64,000 bases of DNA, taken from the NCBI GenBank assembly GCA_934463035.1, contig CAKSIG010000001.1, positions 186,001 to 250,000 of the forward strand, in the 5' to 3' direction. A program made the translations under genes and the position numbers. The notes below the pieces were generated by a model, which saw only the letters and a list, made by a program, of their open reading frames with translations, did not search any database and was not told the origin of the DNA. This stretch comes from an uncultured Eubacteriales bacterium. Its GTDB lineage: Bacteria > Bacillota > Clostridia > Oscillospirales > Acutalibacteraceae. Shown here in pieces: positions 50,209-59,969 of this stretch; the stretch's first letter is position 1; the number at the start of each line of letters is the position of its first letter.

Positions 50209-51471
50209 TCATTCTTTGCCCCTTTTTTTTACAGAGTATGTTAAAGTGAATATAAAAATTGCCAACATTGTTATAAATAACAATGCCATTTCAATTAAAT
50301 AAGACCACGCAGCACCTCGTAAACCGAATTTCGATACAAAGTATTTCGGCAAAAACAATGATGCAAAAAAAGTTATACAATATGCAATAAGACAGTATTT
50401 CTGCTTTCGCATAACCGTTATAAGTGTAGAAGTGATTGAACAATAGGCGCCCAAAGTACCTGCTGCAAGTAAAATCATAAATGTCAGTCTTTCGCCAGAA
50501 AGATCCGCCTTATATAACCATTCAAGAATCGGTATACCTATTAAATATCCACCTATGATAACAGCGAAGGCGACAACCATTATCCATAAATAAAAGAATA
50601 TTGTCGTCTTTATAAATCGCTTGTACTTTCCATATAACCAATTCTTTGACATTGACACGAGTTGGGGACGTAACACAAAGAGACTAAGAAGATTAATGCA
50701 AAACACAGGCATAACTAAATATCCGTAGTGCGATTGTTCAACATCCGTTAAAACTTCATCAATGGCATATTTAGGCGAATTAAAAATATACTGATGCAAA
50801 AAAGATGAGAGAAAGAGCGGAAAAGCACAAAGGTACATACTTAGAATTTTGCTTTTATCAAATTTGAATTTTGCCTTATTAAAATTGTTGTTGTACGGTA
50901 TATCGTACAATACTATCCACACAGCAACCGAAATAGTCATAAGTGTTATTGCCAACCATAGTTTATTTGTAAAAAACAATGTCGCAGCAAACACAACCGA
51001 AGCTATAAAAACCTGGCAGGCAAGCGATTTGCCTGCCAATCCCAAATATCCTTGCAAATGTAAATTTCCTTGGAAAAGGTCTGAAATTGAAAGCAAAGAC
51101 ATATACAATGTTAATAGCAAGATTGCCATTAGTTTTTCGCCTTTATAACCTTCAATTGTGCAAAAAACCGCTAGAAAAATCCACATTGAACCGGTAGTTA
51201 TAAATCTAAACATCCCAATATATTCAAACGGATATTCGCCTTTTGCATCAGTAACTTGAATATTACGCATTTCAAAAACGCTGAAAGTATACATCATCTG
51301 TGCCGTAGAGTAGGCAAGAGAGAAAATCCCCGCAATAGTTTCTCCTGAAATATAACTCACGACAACAAGTAATATAACCGATGCCGCGGCATTCATCAGG
51401 CTGCCAAACACATTAAATATAAAATCGTTCTTAGCCGACTTTTCTGGCAACCTATAAACATAATTTTGCAT
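50209..51471 (-). CDS. Wzx-type polysaccharide flippase
   Basis: 420 residues with twelve or more TM helices and the O-antigen/polysaccharide exporter fold: FNVFGSLMNAAASVILLVVV at TM1, FRFITTGSMWIFLAVF, and paired helices thereafter. Flips undecaprenyl-linked glycan repeat units. Strongly AT-rich with many Phe/Ile/Lys codons ending in A/T, consistent with an acquired surface-glycan cassette (inference). Confidence 0.87.
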   Translation of the reverse strand: MQNYVYRLPEKSAKNDFIFNVFGSLMNAAASVILLVVVSYISGETIAGIFSLAYSTAQMMYTFSVFEMRNIQVTDAKGEYPFEYIGMFRFITTGSMWIFLAVFCTIEGYKGEKLMAILLLTLYMSLLSISDLFQGNLHLQGYLGLAGKSLACQVFIASVVFAATLFFTNKLWLAITLMTISVAVWIVLYDIPYNNNFNKAKFKFDKSKILSMYLCAFPLFLSSFLHQYIFNSPKYAIDEVLTDVEQSHYGYLVMPVFCINLLSLFVLRPQLVSMSKNWLYGKYKRFIKTTIFFYLWIMVVAFAVIIGGYLIGIPILEWLYKADLSGERLTFMILLAAGTLGAYCSITSTLITVMRKQKYCLIAYCITFFASLFLPKYFVSKFGLRGAAWSYLIEMALLFITMLAIFIFTLTYSVKKRGKE

Positions 51472-51558
51472 GATTTAACTCCATTAATTACACACATTTA
51501 CTATAATTAATTATAACATAATGACCATTTATTTTCAATATAGTCCTAAGTATGAATT

Positions 51559-53673
51559 TTATAACGCGCTCAAAACGTAAAAATTGTAAATATTAAAATA
51601 CAATACCGACGTAACCGGCAATATAACTGCAACATTGTACCACCTCTTGCCGGAAAGTTTCAAAATTCCCGGATTTCCTATCAAGGCAAGCAATGGGAAC
51701 AAAAGCGGAGTTATATACCTTGCCTGACAACCGTTTATTGTTTCACTTCTAATGGGTGTAAACGATATATACAGCGCCGTGGCAATAAGCGCCGCCAACC
51801 CGAAATAAACTATAACCGCGTATATCTCGCTTAAAGCGCTGATTTTAAAACGGTCAAGCTCGGATTTATCGGTAACGGCAGTTGCAATCATTAAAACTAT
51901 ATACACCGCCGAGCCGCTGCCTATACCGAAATATGCAAAATTAACTATATAATTCTTCATATTTCCGACAGACAGATATGTTTTAAGGAAATTTAAGAGT
52001 ATTCTTGCATAATGCACAGGCTCGCCTAAAATAAATCTTATCTGCTGAACGGGATTTACGTCGCCGCCTCTCGGATCTCCGCCGCTTGTAACCTGTGCAA
52101 ATGTTTTGACAAGTAACAAAATTCCCAAGATCAAGCCGATAACAACGCAGGTAAGATAATACTTCTTATATTCCTTCTTTCCGAAACACTTTTTCCGCAA
52201 TAAAAACGGAAAAAGAATAAGTGGTGCATATATTAGTTTAGGAATACAGGCAAGTGCGAATGAACCGCACATAATAACGGTATCACCCGTTGAAATCGGT
52301 TTGTAAGGCTGCTGCATTTCCGTTATGAAATATGCCATACCTAACATTATAAAAGAGGTTACTATCGTATCGTAGGAATAGCTTGTCGCCATAAGCAAAT
52401 TTGTCGGAAAAAATGCTATGCACGCGAGTATCATTTTACCGCTTTTCAACTTTTTCATCGCGAAATAGCTGACATAAGCATAAATCAACAGGTTCGCAAG
52501 CTCGCCGCACATAGTCTGCTCATAGAATGACGCGCCGAACATACGGCTCACGGCAATAAATACACCGCTCGGCAGGTGCGGAAGCGAAACGCCTATGTAC
52601 GACTTATATGCCAAAAATTCAGATAATCCGTTTAACTGCTTTATCGCATCGGCATTTGCGGCGGCGCCTTCTCTCACCATAGAAAGCGCGTGGACAAGCG
52701 TAAACTCCGCCTCGGCTCGGTTGTAGTATGCCGTTCCGAAATATGAATCGCCGACAGCCCATCTAAGATGGCTGTCTATATCCCAACTGTTATGACTCAG
52801 CGGCGCGGTAACTATCATCATTATTCCCGTAATAAGCATAACACGCAAGAATATTCTTTCGGGTTTTTCAGCCGCGTCTTTTCTAAGACAAACAAACACC
52901 GCAATAACGGCAATAACAGCCCAAACAAAGAAAAATCTGCTGCGGTTAAAATAACTGCCGAGTGTGTCGGGTCCCAATATACACCTTGTAAGCAAGACCT
53001 CGGTTAAAGCCGCAATCGCGCCCGAGCCGACATAGCAGAGCGTTAAAATTCCGCTTGTTTTATAATTTCCCTTGATTTTATCTGCCGTATATTCCGAAAT
53101 ACAAAACTTTTTGTCAAGCAACATTGCTGTTACCGCAGCAACGGCGCCTATAAAAATCGCCAATACAACTCTTAACGGCGATACCGGTATTTTGTAATCG
53201 GTTAGAACCGGTTTTTCCTTATAAATACTGATACTGCTTAATTTGTATTTTGAATTAATATCTATTCTCACCGAATTAAATTCGGCATCTTCCAGATTGA
53301 AACAAACCGTATCGTTTTCTTCCAATATCGGCGAAACCGCAACATTTTCGGAAGTAAAATCAAAATCATCGGCAAAATATAACTCCGCGGTGTCCCTGCC
53401 GCACGAATTTTCTATACTCAAAGCAACACACTGCGCATTGGTTTTAGGCACCTGAAATATTATTTGTGAATCTATACCGTCGGGTTCAACGGTTCCGTCC
53501 TCAGACACAATGCAGTCCGCCGCGTCGTATATATCGGCTATCGTCAGCACTGTCTTCGGTTCGGTATTCGGCGCGGAATACATTTTAAATGTATTCGTCG
53601 GGCAAAGCACGGCAAAAGCCGCAATAAATACCGCAATTCCTACTGCCGCAGAAAAAACAATCCTCTTTTTCAT
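51559..53673 (-). CDS. DUF2142 family membrane protein
   Basis: 704 residues: signal-like N-terminal helix, a beta-rich extracytoplasmic part (residues about 40-160), then eleven or more TM helices. Blocks HNSWDIDSHLRWAVG and SGGDPRGGDVNPVQQIRFIL identify DUF2142, a GT-C-like membrane family tied to surface glycan assembly. First gene of the minus-strand glycan locus; SD AAGGAG. The extracytoplasmic beta domain between the first two TM regions may be an acceptor-binding module (inference). Confidence 0.85.
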   Translation of the reverse strand: MKKRIVFSAAVGIAVFIAAFAVLCPTNTFKMYSAPNTEPKTVLTIADIYDAADCIVSEDGTVEPDGIDSQIIFQVPKTNAQCVALSIENSCGRDTAELYFADDFDFTSENVAVSPILEENDTVCFNLEDAEFNSVRIDINSKYKLSSISIYKEKPVLTDYKIPVSPLRVVLAIFIGAVAAVTAMLLDKKFCISEYTADKIKGNYKTSGILTLCYVGSGAIAALTEVLLTRCILGPDTLGSYFNRSRFFFVWAVIAVIAVFVCLRKDAAEKPERIFLRVMLITGIMMIVTAPLSHNSWDIDSHLRWAVGDSYFGTAYYNRAEAEFTLVHALSMVREGAAANADAIKQLNGLSEFLAYKSYIGVSLPHLPSGVFIAVSRMFGASFYEQTMCGELANLLIYAYVSYFAMKKLKSGKMILACIAFFPTNLLMATSYSYDTIVTSFIMLGMAYFITEMQQPYKPISTGDTVIMCGSFALACIPKLIYAPLILFPFLLRKKCFGKKEYKKYYLTCVVIGLILGILLLVKTFAQVTSGGDPRGGDVNPVQQIRFILGEPVHYARILLNFLKTYLSVGNMKNYIVNFAYFGIGSGSAVYIVLMIATAVTDKSELDRFKISALSEIYAVIVYFGLAALIATALYISFTPIRSETINGCQARYITPLLFPLLALIGNPGILKLSGKRWYNVAVILPVTSVLYFNIYNFYVLSAL

Positions 53674-53809
53674 TAAACTTCAAACTCCTTATTTAGGCAA
53701 ATTCGGATTATTACCGCTTGCCTATACGTAATGGGTTACACTATAAAATCCGTTCCCTTTCAGAGAGCGGATTGCAAAAGCATATCTCAGGGGTATTTTA
53801 GGTTTTAGG

Positions 53810-54214
53810 CTAATCCTCTTTAAATGCCCGTTTTTGATTTTCTATTATTAGCCCTTTTTTTGCGTGATTTTTGATTGCGTTGAAGGATTCTTCGCTTATC
53901 ACGTGTTCTATCTTGCAGGCGTCCTCGGTCGCCGTTTCCCTGTTGACGCCGAGAAAGACCAGCAACTCAGTCAGGGTGGTGTGCCGTTCGTACATTCTTT
54001 CGGCCACTTCCCTGCCCGCGTCGGTAAGGGACAAAAATCCGTCCTTGTTTACCGTTATATATCCTCCGTCCTTTAAAAGACCGACGGCACGGCTCACGCT
54101 CGGCTTTGAATAGCCCATATATTCCGCAACGTCAAGCGAGCGAACCGCCCCCGTTTTGTTGGAAAGTATATATATGGTTTCGAGATACATCTCGCCGGAT
54201 TCCTGTAAATGCAT
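53810..54214 (-). CDS. DtxR/MntR-family metal-dependent repressor
   Basis: 134 residues: winged HTH (MYLETIYILSNKTGAVRSLDV, MGYSKPSVSRAVGLLKDGGYI) and a short dimerisation domain with metal ligands in ERHTTLTELL and EDACKIEHVISEESF. The Cys in DACKIEH corresponds to the DtxR/IdeR Cys ligand rather than the MntR Glu, hinting at iron sensing, but the protein lacks the SH3 domain. Own promoter upstream. Monocistronic between the glycan locus and tuf. Confidence 0.88.
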   Translation of the reverse strand: MHLQESGEMYLETIYILSNKTGAVRSLDVAEYMGYSKPSVSRAVGLLKDGGYITVNKDGFLSLTDAGREVAERMYERHTTLTELLVFLGVNRETATEDACKIEHVISEESFNAIKNHAKKGLIIENQKRAFKED

Positions 54215-54246
54215 TGTTTATCACGCTTTCAAAATTACTGTATATA

Positions 54247-54274
54247 AGTATACCACAGTTTTATATTTTTTCAA
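54247..54274 (-). promoter_or_regulatory. Promoter of the DtxR-family gene
   Basis: Minus-strand TTGAAA, 16 bases, TATACT, placed between the tuf terminator and the gene. Confidence 0.65.
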
Positions 54275-54281
54275 GTAATGA

Positions 54282-54324
54282 TAAAAACAAATCGGAGTTT
54301 ATATGAAATAAACTCCGATTTTCT
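54282..54324. terminator. tuf terminator (bidirectional)
   Basis: AAATCGGAGTTTAT (54289-54302) pairs perfectly with ATAAACTCCGATTT (54308-54321); on the minus strand GTTTTTATC follows. The first eleven bases of the stem equal the outer stem of the element at 25138. Confidence 0.85.
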
Positions 54325-54353
54325 GAATTTTAAGTTCTAACGCCTAATTCTGA

Positions 54354-55556
54354 TTAGCCGTTGATAGCTGTAACAACGCCTGAACCTACTGTACGTCCGC
54401 CTTCACGGATTGCGAAACGAAGTCCCTCTTCGATTGCGATCGGGGTGATGAGCTCTACGTCCATCTCTACGTTATCGCCGGGCATACACATCTCGGTTCC
54501 TGCCGGAAGTGATACCACGCCTGTTACGTCGGTCGTTCTGAAATAGAACTGAGGACGGTAATTATTGAAGAACGGTGTATGACGTCCGCCTTCGTCCTTG
54601 GTCAGTACGTATACCTGTCCGTGGAACTTTGTATGAGGATTGATTGAACCCGGTTTGCAGAGTACCTGTCCGCGCTCTACTTCCTCACGGCCTACGCCGC
54701 GGAGAAGCGCACCTACGTTATCGCCTGCTTCGCAGAAGTCAAGGGTCTTGCGGAACATTTCCATTGATGTTACAACGGTCTTCTTGCGTTCCTCGGTAAG
54801 TCCGATGATCTCTACTTCGTCGCCTGCATTGAGCTGTCCGCGCTCTACACGGCCTGTTACAACCGTACCGCGGCCTGAAATGGTCATTACGTCCTCGATA
54901 GGCATAAGGAACGGAAGATCTGCTTTACGCTCAGGTGTAGGAATATAATCGTCTACTGCTTCCATAAGCTCTTTGATCGGCGCATACTCAGGTGCGTCGG
55001 GATCGGTTGAAGTACATTCAAGTGCTACAAGCGCTGAACCCTTGATGATAGGTGTATCGTCGCCGGGGAACTCATACTTGTCGAGTGTCTCGCGAATTTC
55101 CATCTCAACGAGTTCGAGAAGCTCTTCGTCGTCTACCTGATCGCACTTATTCATAAATACTACGATATACGGAACGCCAACCTGACGGGCAAGGAGAAGA
55201 TGCTCTCTTGTCTGTGCCATAGGTCCGTCTGTCGCTGCGATTACGAGGATTGCGCCGTCCATCTGTGCCGCACCTGTAATCATGTTCTTTACATAGTCTG
55301 CGTGTCCGGGGCAGTCAACGTGTGCATAGTGACGCTTATCTGTCTCGTACTCTACGTGTGCGGTGTTGATTGTAATTCCGCGCTCTCTTTCCTCAGGCGC
55401 CTTGTCTATGTTTGCATAGTCCTCAAACTGCGCCTGTCCCTTCAATGAAAGGTACTTTGTGATTGCTGCCGTAAGTGTCGTCTTACCGTGGTCTACGTGA
55501 CCGATGGTTCCGATATTTACGTGCGGCTTATTTCTTTCAAATTTAGCCTTTGCCAT
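54354..55556 (-). CDS. tuf: Elongation factor Tu
   Basis: GTPase delivering aminoacyl-tRNA to the ribosome. G1 [10 protein letters not shown], switch region [16 protein letters not shown]3 [14 protein letters not shown]4 NKCDQVDD; 400 residues. The frame continues 20 codons upstream, but ATG 55556 ([17 protein letters not shown]) with AAGGAGG is the correct start. It stands alone with its own promoter and terminator, not in the usual rpsL-rpsG-fusA cluster. Strong codon preference typical of highly expressed genes. Confidence 0.98.
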   Translation of the reverse strand: MAKAKFERNKPHVNIGTIGHVDHGKTTLTAAITKYLSLKGQAQFEDYANIDKAPEERERGITINTAHVEYETDKRHYAHVDCPGHADYVKNMITGAAQMDGAILVIAATDGPMAQTREHLLLARQVGVPYIVVFMNKCDQVDDEELLELVEMEIRETLDKYEFPGDDTPIIKGSALVALECTSTDPDAPEYAPIKELMEAVDDYIPTPERKADLPFLMPIEDVMTISGRGTVVTGRVERGQLNAGDEVEIIGLTEERKKTVVTSMEMFRKTLDFCEAGDNVGALLRGVGREEVERGQVLCKPGSINPHTKFHGQVYVLTKDEGGRHTPFFNNYRPQFYFRTTDVTGVVSLPAGTEMCMPGDNVEMDVELITPIAIEEGLRFAIREGGRTVGSGVVTAING

Positions 55557-55587
55557 TATTGTTTCCTCCTTATTAGGTCTTGCTTTT

Positions 55588-55616
55588 AGTTTAACAAATT
55601 TTCTTCCCGATTTCAA
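55588..55616 (-). promoter_or_regulatory. tuf promoter
   Basis: Minus-strand TTGAAA, 17 bases, TAAACT, about 30 bases upstream of ATG 55556. Confidence 0.7.
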
Positions 55617-55720
55617 GCATTATTTATATGTTTTTTTGATGTTTCGGCGGTGTAAAGCCGTTTATATCAGCCCTGTTGTAATTATTTTGTAACTTTTTTG
55701 TGTATTTTCAAATATATCTC

Positions 55721-55749
55721 TTGCAATACGGCTGACTTTTGTGTAAAAT
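55721..55749 (+). promoter_or_regulatory. Promoter of the ftsEX unit
   Basis: TTGCAA, 17 bases, TAAAAT, then 42 bases to ATG 55792. A second TATAAT-like hexamer (55750) follows closely. Confidence 0.6.
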
Positions 55750-55791
55750 ATAATTGTATAATTTTAATTAAAAATTGGGGATGTGTTTAAA

Positions 55792-56868
55792 ATGTCTAAC
55801 CGCCTGTTTCAGGGAGTAATACATCAGATGAAGGACGCTATCGACCGCACCTTCGGAGTTATTGACGATAACTTTAACGTTATCGCGTGCAGCGAGCTGG
55901 GCAAGATCGGCGAGAATATTGAGCCTGCCGCGGTGAACAACGGCGAATTGTTCGTTGCCAACGGCTATACCTTCAAACCGCTCGGCACCGCTCAGGGCGC
56001 CAACTACATAGTGTTTGTTGAGGGAAGCGACGTGCTTGCCTCCAAATACGCTTCGGTGCTTGCCGTTTCTTTTGCAAACATCAAATTTTATTATGACGAA
56101 AAGTATGACCGCAGTAACTTCATTAAGAATATCATTCTTGACAATATTCTGCCCGGTGATATTTACCTTAAAGCGAGGGAACTGTATTTCAACAGCGACG
56201 TTATGCGTACCGTTATACTCATTCGCGCCGTTGAAACGCACGACGTTTCGATATATGACGTAATTCAGAACCTGTTCCCCGACAAATCAAAGGATTTTGT
56301 CATCAACATCAACGAAACCGATATTGCGCTTGTTAAGGAAACCAAGGCGGGTATCGACTCTAAGACGATAGAAAAACTTGCTTCCACCATTGCGGACACA
56401 ATTTCAGGCGAGTTTTATGTTCACGTTGTTATCGGTATCGGTACAACGGTTGACAATTTGAAGGATCTTGCCCGTTCGTTCAAGGAAGCTCAGGCGGCTC
56501 TTGAAGTCGGCAAGGTGTTCGACACCGAGAAGACCATAATTTCCTATGACAATCTCGGAATTGCAAGACTTATATATCAGCTCCCGACCACACTCTGCGA
56601 AACATTCCTTAAAGAGGTGTTCAAGAGAGGTTCTATTGAAAGTCTTGATCAGGAAACGCTCTTTACTATACAGAGATTTTTTGAAAATAACCTCAACGTA
56701 TCCGAAACGTCGAGAAAACTCTTTGTTCACAGAAATACGCTTGTGTACCGTCTTGAAAAAATCAAAAAAATCACAGGTCTTGATTTGAGAGAGTTTGACC
56801 ACGCCATCATATTTAAGATTGCGCTTATGGTAAATAAATACCTTAAAAGCAATCCTATCAAGTATTGA
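55792..56868 (+). CDS. PucR/CdaR-like helix-turn-helix regulator
   Basis: 358 residues. The C-terminal PucR-type HTH is clear: FFENNLNVSETSRKLFVHRN, TLVYRLEKIKKITGLDLREF. The N-terminal 280 residues hold a sensor-like alpha/beta part (GVIDDNFNVIACSELGKIGE) and a GGDEF-like fold (FYVHVVIGIGTTVDNLKDL) as in CdaR proteins. ATG 55792 with GGGGATG upstream is chosen. It sits 18 bases before ftsE, so it may regulate ftsEX and the M23 hydrolase. No DNA target could be identified. Confidence 0.85.
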   Translation: MSNRLFQGVIHQMKDAIDRTFGVIDDNFNVIACSELGKIGENIEPAAVNNGELFVANGYTFKPLGTAQGANYIVFVEGSDVLASKYASVLAVSFANIKFYYDEKYDRSNFIKNIILDNILPGDIYLKARELYFNSDVMRTVILIRAVETHDVSIYDVIQNLFPDKSKDFVININETDIALVKETKAGIDSKTIEKLASTIADTISGEFYVHVVIGIGTTVDNLKDLARSFKEAQAALEVGKVFDTEKTIISYDNLGIARLIYQLPTTLCETFLKEVFKRGSIESLDQETLFTIQRFFENNLNVSETSRKLFVHRNTLVYRLEKIKKITGLDLREFDHAIIFKIALMVNKYLKSNPIKY

Positions 56869-56886
56869 TAGAAAGGGTGAATCGTT

Positions 56887-57612
56887 TTGGCTGAAACAGT
56901 AAATAACGCCGTGACCGAACAGTCGGTTTCCAAACCGATTATCGAATTCAGGGGCGTTTCAAAAACATATCCGACGGGCACTCATGCTCTTGAAGATGTT
57001 AATATAAGAATAAATAACGGCGAATTTGTGTTTGTGGTCGGCTCGTCGGGCGCTGGCAAAAGCACCTTTATGAAGCTGATAATGCGCGAGGAAAAGGCAA
57101 ACACGGGCAAGATAACCGTAAACGGCTTTGATCTTACCTCTATGCCGCGCCGTCAGGTTCCTATGCTCAGACGTACTATGGGCATAGTCTTTCAGGATTT
57201 CAGACTTATCCCGTCTATGAACGTTTTTGATAATGTTGCTTTCGCAATGTACGTTACGGGCGCTTCGGGGCGCTCCGTCCGCCGCGAGGTTTCAAAGGCG
57301 TTAAGCAAGGTGGGTCTTGGAAACAAGGCGCGTTCTATGCCGTCGCAGCTTTCGGGCGGCGAGCAGCAGCGAGTGGGTCTTGCGCGCGCGCTTGTAAACT
57401 CGCCCGACCTTATAATAGCGGACGAGCCTACGGGCAACGTCGACCCGAATATGTCCTACGAAATAGTTTCGCTTTTGACCGAGATCAATAAACGCGGCAC
57501 CACCGTTTTGATGGTAACGCACGACCATAATCTTGTGCGCGATTTTCAGCACAGGGTCATTATGCTCGATTCCGGTAAGATAGTGGCGGACAACGCCGGA
57601 GGTGAGTTCTGA
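56887..57612 (+). CDS. ftsE: Cell-division ABC ATPase FtsE
   Basis: ATPase of the FtsEX complex that activates cell-wall hydrolases. Walker [16 protein letters not shown]-loop VFQDFRLIP, signature [16 protein letters not shown], Walker [13 protein letters not shown]. 241 residues with an N-terminal extension of about 18. The start is TTG 56887 preceded by AAAGGGTG; no ATG precedes the conserved [11 protein letters not shown]. Overlaps ftsX by one base. Confidence 0.96.
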   Translation: MAETVNNAVTEQSVSKPIIEFRGVSKTYPTGTHALEDVNIRINNGEFVFVVGSSGAGKSTFMKLIMREEKANTGKITVNGFDLTSMPRRQVPMLRRTMGIVFQDFRLIPSMNVFDNVAFAMYVTGASGRSVRREVSKALSKVGLGNKARSMPSQLSGGEQQRVGLARALVNSPDLIIADEPTGNVDPNMSYEIVSLLTEINKRGTTVLMVTHDHNLVRDFQHRVIMLDSGKIVADNAGGEF

Positions 57613-58646
57613 TGAAAATGTCAAGTGTAAGATACCTCTGCGGCGAGGGCGTTAAAAGCGCGTGGAAAAACCGCCTTATGTCGCTTGCTTCGGTGGGCGT
57701 TTTGGTCGCCTGTATGACCATTATCGGTCTTGCCATTCTCATAACCGAGAACGTGAATAAAGCCATAGGCAACCTTGAACAGCAAAACGTTGTTATGGTA
57801 TATATGAAGGACTATAATTGGGCGCTCTACGGCGAGAAGGACGACGCCTCGTCGGACGCTTCCTCCGCTGAGGGACAGACCGACGAAACGCCTGACGCCA
57901 ACGGCATAAAAAGCTCCGACTATGTTATACATAACGACGACGAAGCGAAAGCGCTTTGCGATAAAATAGCGAAGATAGATAATGTTGCAAAGGTCGAATA
58001 CGTTTCAAGTCAGGACGGACTTGATTCGGTTAAGGATTCTATGCTTGAAGGTCAGGAAAAATATTTCACTTTTCTTGACGATGAATACGGCAACCCGATG
58101 TCGGCGGCGGCTAAGGTCACGATGAAGGATATGTCACAGTTTGACAAAACGCTTGAAAAGATAAAGACGGTTGACGGAGTAGACGTTATACAATCGCAGA
58201 GCGACCTTGCCACCAAGATAACCGCCATTAAAAAAGGCGTTACGGTTGCGGGCGCGTGGATAATCGCGATACTTCTTGTTATCGCCCTTGTCATAGTTTC
58301 AAACACGATACGTGTTACAATGTATAACCGCAAGCTCGAAATAAGCATTATGAAGGCGGTCGGCGCGACCGACGCGTTTGTTAGGATACCGTTCGTTGCC
58401 GAGGGTATGCTTATCGGTCTTGTTTCCGCCGTTTTGGCTGAGGGACTTTTGTATTTCTGCTACCGCGTCGCGACCGAAACGATAATTTCAACGCTCGGCA
58501 CCACCGATATTGTGCATTACGGCGAGGTTGCGTGGTTCCTCCTGCTTGTGTTCGTCGGTATAGGACTTTTTGCGGGTATACTCGGCAGCGTTATAATGAT
58601 AAGTAAGTATTTAAGGCACGAGGGCAGTGAATTTTCTGCTATTTAA
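57612..58646 (+). CDS. ftsX: Cell-division permease FtsX
   Basis: 344 residues with four TM helices and a large extracellular loop between TM1 and TM2 that contacts the hydrolase. The loop holds an Asp/Ser/Glu-rich low-complexity stretch (KDDASSDASSAEGQTDETPD) before the conserved VAKVEYVSSQDGLDSVK. TM2-4 include ISIMKAVGATDAFVRIPF. Coupled to ftsE (TGATG). The acidic insert is unusual compared with the compact loop of typical FtsX. Confidence 0.94.
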   Translation: MKMSSVRYLCGEGVKSAWKNRLMSLASVGVLVACMTIIGLAILITENVNKAIGNLEQQNVVMVYMKDYNWALYGEKDDASSDASSAEGQTDETPDANGIKSSDYVIHNDDEAKALCDKIAKIDNVAKVEYVSSQDGLDSVKDSMLEGQEKYFTFLDDEYGNPMSAAAKVTMKDMSQFDKTLEKIKTVDGVDVIQSQSDLATKITAIKKGVTVAGAWIIAILLVIALVIVSNTIRVTMYNRKLEISIMKAVGATDAFVRIPFVAEGMLIGLVSAVLAEGLLYFCYRVATETIISTLGTTDIVHYGEVAWFLLLVFVGIGLFAGILGSVIMISKYLRHEGSEFSAI

Positions 58647-58676
58647 TTCTGTATGCGGCAGAATGGAGATTTGTTT

Positions 58677-59918
58677 ATGAAAAAGCATATTTTAAAATTA
58701 ATATCGCTTGCGGCTTGCACCGCTGTTGTGCTGGGCAGCTTTTGTCTGCGTTCGTCGGCGGCGTCTTTAAGCTCGCTGAGTTCAAAGATAAACCAGCTTG
58801 AACAGGAATCTAAAAAGATTGAAGCGCAGATAAACAGCCTGCAATCGCAGAAAAACAATCAGCAGGCGCTTAAAAGCGCTATTGAAAGCAAGATTGCAAA
58901 CACTCAGGCGCAGATAAACCTCTGCAATTCCGAGATTTCAAAGATAAATACCAAGATCGCCGCCAACAAGGCGGAGATTGCCGAAAACAACAAGAAGATT
59001 GAGGAGGACAAGCTGACCTTTAAAAAGCGTCTTCGCGCGATTTATATGAGCAACAGCGGTTCTCAGGTTCAGGTTCTTATGGGCGCGGAGGATTTTTCCG
59101 ATTTCCTCCAACTTTCACAGCTCACTTCCTCGGTTTCGTCTCACGATAAGGCGATGATTGAAAAGTTAGTCGGCGTTATCAAGGAACTTGAAGCCAAGCA
59201 GGAAGAAAACAACAAGCTCCTCGAAGATCAGGTTTCGATAAAGAATACTATCGCCGCCAAGCAGAGCGAGCTTGAAGCGGAAAGCAACAAAATTCAGACC
59301 GTCATCAACTCGATTGCCTCCGATCAGAGCAACCTGAAAGAGGATAACAAGGCTATTGAAGCCGAAAAGGCGGAATATCAGCGCCAGTATAACGCAAAGC
59401 TCAAAGAAATGCAGACCGACAGCGGCTATAAAGTTGTTTATGACGGCGGTGCATTCGGCTGGCCAGTCCCTGGATATTATGGAATAAGCGCAGGCTATGC
59501 AAGTAACGACGCCGTTCATAACGGAAGACATTTCGGCATAGATATATCAGGAGGCGGCATACAGGGCAAACCCGTTGTCGCAATAGCCGACGGCGTTGTT
59601 TATAAATCAAATAATTCCTGCACACACAACTACAAAAAGAACAGCAGTTGTAAAAACAGCGACGGCACTACCTGCGGTGGCGGTTACGGCAACTATGTCG
59701 CTATCGACCACGGCACGGGAGCCGACGGCAAGAACTATAAAGCATACTATGCCCACATGGCTACTATCACCGTCGGAACAGGCACCGCCGTTAAAAAGGG
59801 TCAGGTTATAGGTTACGTCGGGACAACAGGCTGGTCAACAGGCTACCACCTGCACCTCGGTATAATGGTAAACAACAATTGGGTCAATCCGATGAACTTC
59901 TATTCAAAGGTTAAATAA
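58677..59918 (+). CDS. FtsEX-linked M23 peptidoglycan hydrolase (coiled coil plus peptidase)
   Basis: 413 residues: signal peptide (1-28, cleavage near SSAA), a coiled coil of about 210 residues with repeated KIxxQI/EAxxNKIQ heptads (SSKINQLEQESKKIEAQIN; AQINLCNSEISKINTKIA), then an M23 domain with zinc ligands in NGRHFGIDISGG and YHLHLGIM. Same layout as EnvC, PcsB and CwlO, the FtsEX effectors. A short Cys-bearing insert (SCTHNYKKNSSCKN) lies inside the M23 domain. ATG 58677 with GGAGA is the start. It ends at a terminator. Confidence 0.92.
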   Translation: MKKHILKLISLAACTAVVLGSFCLRSSAASLSSLSSKINQLEQESKKIEAQINSLQSQKNNQQALKSAIESKIANTQAQINLCNSEISKINTKIAANKAEIAENNKKIEEDKLTFKKRLRAIYMSNSGSQVQVLMGAEDFSDFLQLSQLTSSVSSHDKAMIEKLVGVIKELEAKQEENNKLLEDQVSIKNTIAAKQSELEAESNKIQTVINSIASDQSNLKEDNKAIEAEKAEYQRQYNAKLKEMQTDSGYKVVYDGGAFGWPVPGYYGISAGYASNDAVHNGRHFGIDISGGGIQGKPVVAIADGVVYKSNNSCTHNYKKNSSCKNSDGTTCGGGYGNYVAIDHGTGADGKNYKAYYAHMATITVGTGTAVKKGQVIGYVGTTGWSTGYHLHLGIMVNNNWVNPMNFYSKVK

Positions 59919-59922
59919 TTCA

Positions 59923-59947
59923 AAAAAGCCGCTTATGCGGCTTTTTG
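59923..59947 (+). terminator. Terminator after the M23 gene
   Basis: AAAAAGCCGC-TTAT-GCGGCTTTTT, a 10-bp stem with a T-rich tail. Confidence 0.85.
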
Positions 59948-59969
59948 ATTAGTATAACAGGGGTTTTAA

